From Paractinoplanes ovalisporus (lineage in GTDB: Bacteria; Actinomycetota; Actinomycetes; Mycobacteriales; Micromonosporaceae): 64,000 bases of DNA. Under the pieces are notes generated by a model that was given only the letters and a program-made list of their open reading frames with translations, searched no databases and was not told the DNA's origin. The translations under genes and the position numbers were made by a program. The stretch is taken from positions 1 through 64,000 of the forward strand of contig NZ_JAENHP010000022.1 of the NCBI RefSeq assembly GCF_016834655.1, in the 5' to 3' direction. Positions within the stretch are counted from its first letter, which is position 1, and each line of letters starts with the position of its first letter. Shown one piece after another: positions 27,296 to 35,662 of this stretch.

Positions 27296-27925
27296 ATGGC
27301 CATCTACACGCTTCCTGACATGCCCTACGACTACGGCGCGCTCGAGCCCGCGATGAGCGGCCAGATTCTCGAGCTGCACCACAGCAAGCACCACGCCGCG
27401 TACGTCAAGGGCAGCAACGACACCCTCGACCAGCTGGCCGAGGCCCGCGACAAGGGCGACTACCACGCCCTGGTCGGCCTGGAGAAGACGCTCGCGTTCA
27501 ACCTGTCCGGGCACGTCCTGCACTCGATCTTCTGGAACAACCTGCGTCCCGGCGGCAGCGCCGACCGGCCCGAGGGTGACCTCGAAGCCGCGATCATCGA
27601 GCACTTCGGTTCGTACGAGGCGTTCTCCGCGCAACTGTCCACGGCGACCAAGGGTGTGCAGGGCTCGGGCTGGGGCGTTCTCGCGTGGGAGCCGCTGTCG
27701 CAGCGGCTCATCGTCGAGCAGATCTACGACCACCACGGCAACGTCGGGCAGGGCTCGACGCCGATCCTGGTCTTCGACGCCTGGGAGCACGCGTACTACC
27801 TGCAGTACAAGAACGTGCGCCCCGACTACGTCGACCGCCTGTGGAACCTGGTCAACTGGGCCGACGTCACCAAGCGTTTCGACGCCGCCCGCGCCGCCGG
27901 CAACCCGATCATCGTCGCGCCCTGA
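27296..27925 (+). CDS. sodF: Superoxide dismutase, Fe/Mn family (Fe-type SodF-like)
   Basis: A 209-residue cytoplasmic enzyme converting superoxide to oxygen and hydrogen peroxide. Metal ligands His28 (in ELHHSKHH), His76 (VLHSIFWNN), Asp161 and His165 ([11 protein letters not shown]) are all present. The GSGWGVL and DHHGNV stretches match actinobacterial SodF/SodA; Fe versus Mn cannot be settled from motifs alone. The start is the ATG at 27296. In Streptomyces, sodF is repressed by the nickel regulator Nur, and the palindrome just upstream fits that pattern. A 93-residue ORF follows after 2 bp. Confidence 0.93.
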   Translation: MAIYTLPDMPYDYGALEPAMSGQILELHHSKHHAAYVKGSNDTLDQLAEARDKGDYHALVGLEKTLAFNLSGHVLHSIFWNNLRPGGSADRPEGDLEAAIIEHFGSYEAFSAQLSTATKGVQGSGWGVLAWEPLSQRLIVEQIYDHHGNVGQGSTPILVFDAWEHAYYLQYKNVRPDYVDRLWNLVNWADVTKRFDAARAAGNPIIVAP

Positions 27926-27927
27926 TC

Positions 27928-28209
27928 GTGGACGCCGCCGACGCTTTTGCCGGCGCGCAACGTGCCGCCGGGGTCATCGCGGCCAAGCACCGCGGTGACC
28001 TCGCCGGCGCGCACGACCTGCTGGCCGCCTTCCCCGACGAGCAGGCCCGCACCCAGGGCTTCCAGCTGCTGGCCGAGTTGGCGCTGACGATTCTGCGCAC
28101 CCAGACCGGCGAGACCATGGACGAGATCGTGCAGGAGATCAGCCTGCACATCGCGGCCGCGGCGGTGAGCGGGCCGCCGGCGGAAGGCGGCCCGCGGCAA
28201 GATCGGTGA
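27928..28209 (+). CDS. Small conserved-context protein of unknown function
   Basis: A 93-residue protein from the GTG at 27928, two bases after the sod stop, so it is co-transcribed. It is predicted all-alpha: AADAFAGAQRAAGVIAAKHR, then DLAGAHDLLAAFPDEQ, FQLLAELALTILRTQTG and ETMDEIVQEISLHIAAAA. No signal peptide, no cysteines. I do not recognise the family; it resembles small helical proteins found as hypothetical actinobacterial genes. Its place in the sod transcript suggests a link to metal or oxidative stress. Confidence 0.7.
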   Translation: MDAADAFAGAQRAAGVIAAKHRGDLAGAHDLLAAFPDEQARTQGFQLLAELALTILRTQTGETMDEIVQEISLHIAAAAVSGPPAEGGPRQDR

Positions 28210-28263
28210 GGCTTCACACAGCTTCGCGCCCCTTCTTCTCGCCCCGATCTGCTTGGTACGTTC

Positions 28264-28280
28264 TTGCCTAACTTTGGCAA
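28264..28280. promoter_or_regulatory. Nur-box-like operator 3 (FecCD-type transporter operon)
   Basis: TTGCCTAACTTTGGCAA ends 30 bp before the GTG at 28311. The trailing bases TAGCCGAATCAAGGCAAGTG match those after operator 2. Confidence 0.7.
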
Positions 28281-28310
28281 TAGCCGAATCAAGGCAAGTG
28301 GGGGATCAGC

Positions 28311-29399
28311 GTGTCGACCGTCCTCTCGGACGTCCGGGAGCCCGACGTGCTGGGGGTCGGTGCGCAACGCCGCCGCACGAGCGTCTGGCTCGTGTCGCTG
28401 AGCGCCGGGCTGATCGTCACCGCGGTGGTCGCGGTGGGCACCGGGGCCATCGCGATCGATCCCCTCACCGTGGCCCGCATCCTCGGCCATCAGTTGTTCG
28501 GCCTGGGCGAGGTGACCTGGGAGCCGCCGCAGGAGGCCATCGTCTGGCAGGTACGGCTCCCGCGCGTGCTGCTCGGCATGCTGGTCGGCGGCGGGCTCGC
28601 CGTCTGCGGCGTCGCGCTGCAGGCCATGGTGCGCAACGTGCTGGCCGACCCCTATCTGCTGGGCATCAACTCGGGTGCGTCCAGCGGCGCCGCCGCGGCC
28701 ATCCTGTTCGGGGCGGGCGCCGGCTTCGGCCAGTACGCCCTGTCCACCAGCGCTTTTCTCGGCGCGCTGGCCGCCTCGCTGCTGGTCTTCCTGATCGCGC
28801 GCAGCGGCGGCCGCATCACCTCGATCCGGCTGCTGCTCTCCGGGGTCGCCGTCGGCTACGCGCTGTACGCCACCACCAGCTTCCTGATCTTCGCCTCGGG
28901 ATCGGCCGAGGGTGCTCGCTCGGTCATGTTCTGGCTGCTCGGCTCGCTCGGCTTGGCCCGCTGGGACGCGTTGCTCACGGTGGCCGCGGTCGTGATCGGC
29001 GGCACCACGCTCTATCTGACCGTCGTGGGCCGTCGGCTCGACGCGCTCGCGGTCGGTGACGAGACCGCGCACACCCTGGGGATCAACCCCGACCGTTTCC
29101 GCGTACGGCTTCTGGTCGTGGTCTCGCTCTGCGTCGGTGTGCTGGTCTCCGCGTCGGGCAGCATCGGCTTCGTCGGCCTGGTCGTGCCGCACCTGGCCCG
29201 TCGGCTGGTCGGCGCTCCGCACGTCCGTGTGGTGCCGGTGGCCGCCCTGCTCGGCGCGATCCTGCTGGTCTGGGCCGACGTGATCGCCCGGGTGCTGCTG
29301 GCCCCGCAGGAGATCCCGATCGGCATCATCACCGCCCTGCTCGGCGCCCCGTTCCTGCTCGTCCTCATCCGCCGACTGCACGCCGGAGGCATCGCGTGA
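28311..29399 (+). CDS. FecCD-family ABC transporter permease
   Basis: A 362-residue inner-membrane permease with 9-10 helices. LRLPRVLLGMLVGGGLAVCG-like sequence (here QVRLPRVLL), LADPYLLGINSGASSGAAAA and GLVVPHLARRLVG are FecCD signatures. It closely resembles permeases that databases often label putative F420-0 transporters, a name based on genome patterns and not on transport data. Substrates of the wider family are siderophores, haem, cobalamin or metal complexes. First gene of a five-gene operon with 4-bp or shorter overlaps. Operator 3 suggests control by a metal regulator, perhaps nickel or cobalt supply. Confidence 0.88.
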   Translation: MSTVLSDVREPDVLGVGAQRRRTSVWLVSLSAGLIVTAVVAVGTGAIAIDPLTVARILGHQLFGLGEVTWEPPQEAIVWQVRLPRVLLGMLVGGGLAVCGVALQAMVRNVLADPYLLGINSGASSGAAAAILFGAGAGFGQYALSTSAFLGALAASLLVFLIARSGGRITSIRLLLSGVAVGYALYATTSFLIFASGSAEGARSVMFWLLGSLGLARWDALLTVAAVVIGGTTLYLTVVGRRLDALAVGDETAHTLGINPDRFRVRLLVVVSLCVGVLVSASGSIGFVGLVVPHLARRLVGAPHVRVVPVAALLGAILLVWADVIARVLLAPQEIPIGIITALLGAPFLLVLIRRLHAGGIA

Positions 29400-30354
29400 A
29401 GAGAATCGCCGCCCTGTCCACCGTCCTCGTCCTGGCTGCCGGGTGCGGCGCCGCCGCCGACGACACCCAAGCGGGATCGTCGGGCGCCGGCTACCCGTTG
29501 ACGATGAAGAACTGCGGCGCCGACGTCACCTTCGACAAGGCCCCCGAGCGTCTGGTCATGCTCAAGAGCTCGGCCGTGCCGTTCCTGCACGACCTGGGCG
29601 TGATGGACCGGGTCACCGCCCGCGCCGGGCAATATCCGAAGGAGTACTACGACGCGGCGACGCAGGCTGAGATCGACAAGGTCCCGCTGCTCACCGACAA
29701 GACCGACACCAGCGGCCACCTGCAGATCAGCAAGGAGGTCGTGATCAGTCAGCAGCCCGACCTCGTGCTCGGCGAGGTCGACAACCTGTCGCGCGACACG
29801 CTCTCGGCCGTGGACATCCCGCTGCTCGAAGAGCCGACCATGTGCGAGGGCAACACCGACGCGCCCACCTTCGACTCCATTTACGCGCAGATGGAGGCGT
29901 ACGGGAAGGTCTTCGGTCGTCAGTCCGAGGCGGCGACTGCGGTCACGGCGCTCAAGGACCGCATGTCCAAGATCAAAGCCGAGAAGAGCGGCCGTACGGC
30001 GGCAGTCCTGTACCCGACCGTCGGCGGTGGAGTCACGTACGCGTACGGAAATGCCTCCATGGCGCACCCCCAGCTGGAGGCGGCCGGGTTCACGAACGTG
30101 TTCGCCGACAGCAAGGAACGCGTCTTCGAAGTCACCCTGGAGGAACTGCTCGGACGCAACCCCGACGTGCTGATCCTGCTCTACGGCGACGGCGACCCCA
30201 AGGCGGTCGAGCAGGCGGTCACCGGGCTGCCCGGCGCCGAGAAGCTGAAGGCCGTGCAGAACAAGAACCTGATGACGCAGCTGTTCAACTTCACCGAGCC
30301 GCCGACGCCGCTGTCGATCGACGGCCTCGAGCGCATCGTGGAACGGTTCCCGGG

Positions 30355-30358
<4 letters not shown>
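29396..30358 (+). CDS. ABC transporter substrate-binding lipoprotein
   Basis: A 320-residue class III (TroA/BtuF-like) binding protein. The signal peptide has the lipobox LAAGC (Cys ~17), so it is anchored on the outer membrane face. YPLTMKNCGADVTFDKAPER opens the domain; the conserved extra Cys pair (NCGA and MCEG) probably forms a disulfide. The GTG start overlaps the permease stop by 4 bp. It delivers the ligand to the upstream permease; the ligand is unknown. Confidence 0.88.
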
Positions 30359-31157
<799 letters not shown>

Positions 31158-31161
<4 letters not shown>

Positions 31162-31820
31162 CCGCCCAGGACCGCATCAACGACTACTGGACCGGCCGCG
31201 CCCCCAGCTACGCCGAATACCAGCGGCAGCCCGCGCGGCTGGCCGACGACCTCGCGGCCTGGTCGCAGGTCTGGGCCGGCGCACTGCCCCCGGCGCCGCT
31301 GGACGTGCTCGACGTCGGCACCGGCAGCGGCCAGGTCGCCGGGGTGCTGGCCGGGCTCGGTCACCGGGTCACGGGTATCGACCTGTCACCCGGCATGCTC
31401 GAGCAGGCCCGTTCCACGTACGGGAATGTGGGTTTCCGCCTCGGTGACGCCGTCGAGCCGCCTTTCCCGCCGTCGTCCTTCGACGCGGTGACCGGCCGCT
31501 ACGTCATGTGGACGCTGCGCGACCCCGGCGCCGCGGTGGCGAACTGGATGCGGCTGCTTCGCCCCGGCGGCACGGTCGCGGTCGTCGACAGCACGTGGTT
31601 CCCGGACGGGCCGCAGTCGTTCTACGATCCGTCGGTGTGGGAAGCCCTGCCCCTGGCCCAGGCCGAGTCCATCAACCAGACCGCCGCCGTCCTCGAGCAG
31701 GCCGGCTTGGCCGACGTCACGGTCACGCCGCTGACCACGATTTATGAGCTGGACGAGAAGTACGGGGTCGCGCCGGGTCACGAGCTGCAGACGCAATATC
31801 TGATCACCGGGCACGTCTGA
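31158..31820 (+). CDS. Class I SAM-dependent methyltransferase
   Basis: A 220-residue methyltransferase. The SAM motif LDVLDVGTGSGQVAG is followed by GIDLSPGMLEQAR, then VTGRYVMWTLRDPGAAVANW and RLLRPGGTVAVVD, as in type-11 methyltransferases. Its ATG overlaps the ATPase stop (ATGA), so it is translated with the transporter. It may modify a metallophore or cofactor handled by the transporter; this is inference from operon position only. Confidence 0.85.
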
Positions 31821-32431
31821 TGGAGTTCCGCGAGGCGCTGCGCGGCCGGCGGATCGTCCGCAATTACCGCCCGGACCCGGTACCCGACGAAGTGGTCGAG
31901 CGGATCGTCAAGGTCGTGCACCGCGCGCCCAGCGCCGGTTTCAGCCAGGGCCACCGCCTGGTCGTGGTCACCGACCCCGCCGTGCGGGCCGCATTGGCCG
32001 CGGTCGCCGAGCCCTGGTATCTGGAGAACGGCTTCGAGCCGTGGATCTCGCTGGCTCCGGTGCAGATCGTGCTCGGCATCCGCGAGCAGTCGTACCACGA
32101 GCGCTACACCGAGGCCGACAAGCTCGAGGAGGACGGCGAGGAGATACCGTGGCCGGTGCCGTTCTGGTGGTTCGACTCCGGCGCCCTGTTCACGCTCCTG
32201 CAGCTGGCCGCGGCCGACGAGGGCCTGGCCAGCGGCTTCTACAGCCCGGCCCCGCCCGAGGAACTGGCCGCTCTGGCCGCCGCCGCGGGATTGCCGGACG
32301 ATGTCGCGGTGGCCGGGGTGCTGACCCTTGGCTATCCGGCCGGCGACGGCGCTGTGCCGTCGGCCAAGCTGGCCAAGCACCGCAAGCCGCTCAATGAGCT
32401 CGTCACCTGGCGACGCGCCGCCGCGAGTTGA
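31820..32431 (+). CDS. Nitroreductase-family flavoprotein
   Basis: A 203-residue nitroreductase-fold protein expected to bind FMN and use NAD(P)H. EALRGRRIVRNYRPDPVPDE is the family N-terminus, and HRAPSAGFSQGHR gives the FMN-contact region. Near the C-terminus, VAVAGVLTLGYPAGD matches the family end block. TGATG overlap with the methyltransferase. Last gene of the operon. It could reduce a metal chelate or a cofactor precursor, but the substrate is unknown. Confidence 0.83.
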   Translation: MEFREALRGRRIVRNYRPDPVPDEVVERIVKVVHRAPSAGFSQGHRLVVVTDPAVRAALAAVAEPWYLENGFEPWISLAPVQIVLGIREQSYHERYTEADKLEEDGEEIPWPVPFWWFDSGALFTLLQLAAADEGLASGFYSPAPPEELAALAAAAGLPDDVAVAGVLTLGYPAGDGAVPSAKLAKHRKPLNELVTWRRAAAS

Positions 32432-32546
32432 TCCACCGGCCTTCCGTCCGGCTCAGATCCGTCGAGTAGGTGGCCGCCGATCCGGTCGGTGCGGCGTAGT
32501 GGGCCGGTCCGCGACACAGGCTGACTCCCGGGCCGGGTCCGCCTCC

Positions 32547-32654
32547 CGCGGGAGGCTCGTTCCAGGGCGGGAGCGCGAAGCACTGCTGGTAGATGACGTG
32601 AAGCTGGGCCTGCCGGGCGCGCAGGCCGGCCGCCGTCACCGGTTCGATGACCAC
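32547..32654 (-). pseudogene. GNAT N-terminal fragment
   Basis: MVIEPVTAAGLRARQAQLHV followed by IYQQCFALPPWNEPP is the first ~36 residues of a GNAT acetyltransferase (Y-x-x-CF-x-x-PPWNE). The following codons do not continue the fold and run to a stop at 32403. No other piece of the domain is seen. A relic between the nitroreductase and fur genes; the remaining 32432-32721 interval has no other supported gene. Confidence 0.45.
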
Positions 32655-32721
32655 CGTCGCGGTCCCTTTCTCGTCTCGGCGTTACCGTGGACGCCGGTCA
32701 GGGGTGAACGAGAGGTGGATC

Positions 32722-33165
32722 GTGACGGGAACACGGCAGCTCGACAGGATGGACGCGGTCCGCGACCTCGTGCGGGCGAACGGCCGCCGCTGGACGGTGG
32801 CCAAGGGCGCGGTGGTCGAGGCGCTGCTCGGCACGGACGAGCACCTGTCGGTGCAGCAGGTGCACGAGCAGATCGGCGCCCGGTTCCCGCAGATCGACCG
32901 ATCGACCGTGCATCGCGTTCTGCTCGGGCTGGCCGAGGAGGACGTCGTGCACGTGCTGGGGCGGCAGGGCGAGGCGCGGTACGGAATGGCCGATCGTCCG
33001 CACCACCACGCCGTGTGCGCCCGGTGCGGCCGGGAGGCCGAGATCCCGGCCAAGGTCATCGCGCCCGCTCTCAAGTCGGCCGCGGCGGCGACGGGATTCA
33101 CCTTCACCGCGGGCAGCATCACCCTGACCGGCCTGTGCGAGTCATGCTCGGCCGGAACAGGCTGA
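32722..33165 (+). CDS. Fur-family metalloregulator (Nur/Zur/Fur type)
   Basis: A 147-residue regulator. The winged-helix domain spans ~1-85 (LSVQQVHEQIGARFPQIDRSTVHRVLLGL region). The metal domain has HHH at 94-96, and two CxxC pairs at Cys99/102 and Cys139/142 form the structural zinc site. The GTG at 32722 follows GAGGTGG. Metal specificity cannot be read directly. The nearby palindromes have Nur-box geometry and the presumed targets (Fe-SOD, metal-complex transporter) fit a nickel regulator, so Nur is my leading guess. The palindrome at 33264 lies 99 bp after its stop. Confidence 0.85.
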   Translation: MTGTRQLDRMDAVRDLVRANGRRWTVAKGAVVEALLGTDEHLSVQQVHEQIGARFPQIDRSTVHRVLLGLAEEDVVHVLGRQGEARYGMADRPHHHAVCARCGREAEIPAKVIAPALKSAAAATGFTFTAGSITLTGLCESCSAGTG

Positions 33166-33263
33166 AGGCGCCCCGGCTGGATCATCGCTCCGGAGCGCCC
33201 TCGCAGGTCGGAATGACGGGTCACGGTCAATGAACGCCAGTTCCTGATGCCATCATCTAGTAA

Positions 33264-33280
33264 TTGCCAGTCGGATGCAA
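33264..33280. promoter_or_regulatory. Nur-box-like palindrome 4
   Basis: TTGCCAGTCGGATGCAA, the same TTGCM-N7-KGCAA pattern as operators 1-3. It lies between the convergent ends of the Fur-family gene and the frameshifted GNAT gene, so it has no evident target unless an untranslated RNA or antisense transcript starts here. It may be a chance match. Confidence 0.4.
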
Positions 33281-33290
33281 CAAGCGATCT

Positions 33291-33880
33291 CTAGGCGGGG
33301 TCGACCGTTTTCACCATCACGCAGTTCTTCAGGCCCTTGGGGCGGTCGTAGGTGAAGCCGAGCCGCTCGTAGAGACGCCGCGTGCCGTTGTAGAGGAACG
33401 ACGCCGACATCTTCTTGGTCTGGCCGGTCAGGTCGTGGGGGTAGCTCTCGACCCGCCCGCCGCCGGCCCTCGCGATCAGGTCGAGCGCCCCGGTGATGGC
33501 CAGCTCGGTGATGCCCTGACGCCGGTGGCGTTATCGACGAAGACGCAGGTGATCCGGTAGTCGGGATCGGCGGTCTTGGTGGCGTCGTACTGCTTGCGGT
33601 GGTGCAGGGTGGGCAGCTCGGCCGGCGTGCCGAACTCGGCCCACGCGATGGCCTCGTCGCCGTCCATCACCAGCGCGGCGTGCGCTTCGCCCCGCTCGAC
33701 GTAGGTCTTCTTCAGCGCCCGGTTGGCCTCGGCGCCTTGGCCGCGTTCGGGGCCGTCGGGGTGGAACCAGATGCACCAGCAGCCTCCGAAGATGCCGTTG
33801 TGCCGCTGCACCAGCGCATCGAAGGCGGGCCAGGTCTCGGGGCTCAGTGGCGCGCTCGTGTACGACGACTCGGTGGCCAT
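33291..33880 (-). pseudogene. GNAT acetyltransferase with a single-base frameshift
   Basis: Frame one (from ATG 33880) reads TSAPLSPETWPAFDALVQRH, GGCWCIWFHPDG, then YRITCVFVDN. At about 33530 the homology moves to another frame: RHRRQGITELAITGALDLIA, SYPHDLTGQTKKMSASFLYN and GTRRLYERLGFTYDRPKGLK, ending VKTVDPA at the stop at 33291. Restoring one G after GATAA gives the expected VFVDKRHRRQGI acetyl-CoA loop. The rest of the sequence is undamaged, so this is either a very recent mutation or a sequencing error. Confidence 0.75.
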
Positions 33881-33889
33881 GAGGGCACG

Positions 33890-34591
33890 TTATGCGATCC
33901 CACGGCCGAGTGGGGCGGTCACCGGCTGCGCGGCCGTGAAGGCGACACTCAACAGGCCCGCGGTGGTGCGCACCTGGTAGCGGGTCCGGCCGCGCTTCTC
34001 GACGGTTCCGGTCAGCCCGGCGTATTTGCCGGCCCCGGTCAGGCGGACGCGGGCGCCGACCGCCACCAGCGTCGGGGCCGGTGACGGGGTGCGGCTGCTC
34101 AGACGGGCCAGCTCGGCCTCGTAGCGGGGGTCCATCTCGGCCGGGCGTCCGTGATGGGTCCAGGTGTAGCGGGCCGACAGGGTGAAGCTGGGCGAGCACT
34201 GCGGGCACGACCGTACGCGGACCGGGCGCCGGTGGGCCGTCGTCCGGTGACCGGCCGTGCACGTGCCCACCCACGGGCCGTCGACCTTGGGGGCGTCCAC
34301 CGGCAGGCAGCGGCTCCCGGAGCAGCCGATCCGCCGGGCGATCGCCCGCCACTTCTGGTTGTGGCCCTGCCGGGAACCGGCCAGCGCGTGGGCGATCTCG
34401 TGGAGCACGGTCTCGGTGACCTGCTCGGGGGCGTAGAGGCTCATCAGCGGCCGGGACAGGGTGATCTCACGGCGGCCCGAGTGGCAGGAACCGGCGCGGG
34501 TCTTCGCGTTGTCGAACCGCAGGGTCCAGCCGGTCAGCCGGTGGCGGGCCATCAGTTCCGCGGCCAGCTCCCGCACATCCCCGAGATTCAC
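33890..34591 (-). CDS. SprT-like zinc metalloprotease domain protein
   Basis: A 233-residue protein. The SprT-like domain has HEIAHAL (zinc His64 and His68, catalytic Glu65) and a third ligand in GHNQKW (His77). A zinc-ribbon-like part follows with CTAGH and CPQC pairs. The C-terminus has a KOW/SH3-like strand set (GARVRLTGAGKYAGLTGTVE). SprT/Spartan relatives in eukaryotes cleave DNA-protein crosslinks; bacterial SprT-like roles are poorly known. Intracellular; single gene. Confidence 0.85.
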   Translation of the reverse strand: MNLGDVRELAAELMARHRLTGWTLRFDNAKTRAGSCHSGRREITLSRPLMSLYAPEQVTETVLHEIAHALAGSRQGHNQKWRAIARRIGCSGSRCLPVDAPKVDGPWVGTCTAGHRTTAHRRPVRVRSCPQCSPSFTLSARYTWTHHGRPAEMDPRYEAELARLSSRTPSPAPTLVAVGARVRLTGAGKYAGLTGTVEKRGRTRYQVRTTAGLLSVAFTAAQPVTAPLGRGIA

Positions 34592-34689
34592 CCGACGAAT
34601 ACTGCCACGCCACGGCCGGGGAACCCGATGCCGAGGCGGCGGCCTCCGGGGTGACGATCGTCTCGCGTCGACCGGGCCGGAACCGGGCG

Positions 34690-35625
34690 TCAGACCGGAG
34701 TCGGCCTTCCGATCTCACTCAGGTAATAGGCGGCGGCCGTACGAAAATCCTCCTCGACCGGCAGGGCGGCGTCGCGGACGGCCCGCTGCCAGGCGGCGGC
34801 TTTCGGCACCCGGCCGACCCGGCAGGCGAGCGTCGCCGACCGTCGCAGTGTTTCCGCGGGGGCCAGATCCGACCACACGTCGAGATAGGCGTCGCGGAGG
34901 CCGTGCAATTCGCCGGGAGTGGTCTCGAAGAAGTACTGGGCCGAGCCCAGAGCGGTGAGCAGACAACTGAACGGATGCGCGACCGCGGCGTCGCCCCAAT
35001 CGAAGAAACGGTTGCCGGGAAAGACGTTGTCGTCGTGCAGATCGTCGTGTTGCAGGGAGGCCGGCACGCCGTCCGCCGCCAGTTCCGCACACCATTTCCC
35101 GTACGCCGTGAGGTCGACCCCGCCGTCGACCGGCGTCTCGGCCAGCATCGTCGCGAGCCGGCCGGGCAGCACCTCGGGACGCATGTCGGGCACGCCCAGG
35201 GCCGTCATGGCCTGCGCTTTCGGGGCCAGGGTGCGCTGCAGAACCGCGTACGCCCGAAGCATCTCCCGCCACGCGGCCAGCTTGGCCTCCCGGTCGTCGG
35301 GAAGCGACTCCCGCAGGGTGGGCCCGCGATCGGCGGTGAGCAGCCAGCCGCGGGATTCCTCGACAGCGATCGGCGTCAATACCGAATCGGGCGCCCAGCC
35401 GGCCAGCGCCTGAACCAGGGCCGCCTCGTACGCGCAGTCCGTCGTGTTCGCCTTGAACCACCGGACCCCGGCCGCGGTCGGCGCCTTGTGCGTGACGGAC
35501 CACGGGCGTACGCGCGTCTCCTCGATGTCACCCGTCACCGGGGTGCCGATTCCGGCCAGGCTCTCGCGGATCCACGAATGGGCCTCGGCCTGCCACCGGG
35601 GGTCATGCCAGTCGTTCGCACGCAT
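34690..35625 (-). CDS. Aminoglycoside phosphotransferase-like kinase
   Basis: A 311-residue protein-kinase-like small-molecule kinase. The catalytic loop LQHDDLHDDNVF and the metal-binding RFFDWGDAAVAHPF are the Brenner and DFG-equivalent motifs of the APH family. The N-lobe is diverged (VRWFKANTTDCAYEAAL supplies the Lys and Glu). Many actinomycete genes of this kind are not resistance genes. Substrate unknown. Divergent from the NACHT gene with only 37 bp between, so the two promoters must overlap. Confidence 0.82.
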   Translation of the reverse strand: MRANDWHDPRWQAEAHSWIRESLAGIGTPVTGDIEETRVRPWSVTHKAPTAAGVRWFKANTTDCAYEAALVQALAGWAPDSVLTPIAVEESRGWLLTADRGPTLRESLPDDREAKLAAWREMLRAYAVLQRTLAPKAQAMTALGVPDMRPEVLPGRLATMLAETPVDGGVDLTAYGKWCAELAADGVPASLQHDDLHDDNVFPGNRFFDWGDAAVAHPFSCLLTALGSAQYFFETTPGELHGLRDAYLDVWSDLAPAETLRRSATLACRVGRVPKAAAWQRAVRDAALPVEEDFRTAAAYYLSEIGRPTPV

Positions 35626-35662
35626 AGTTCAGGGACTTTAAGCGGTAGGACATCATGAAGCG

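Noticed and set aside
34690-35625. Aminoglycoside resistance gene
   Set aside because: The APH fold is shared by many metabolic kinases and no resistance-specific motif or cluster is visible.
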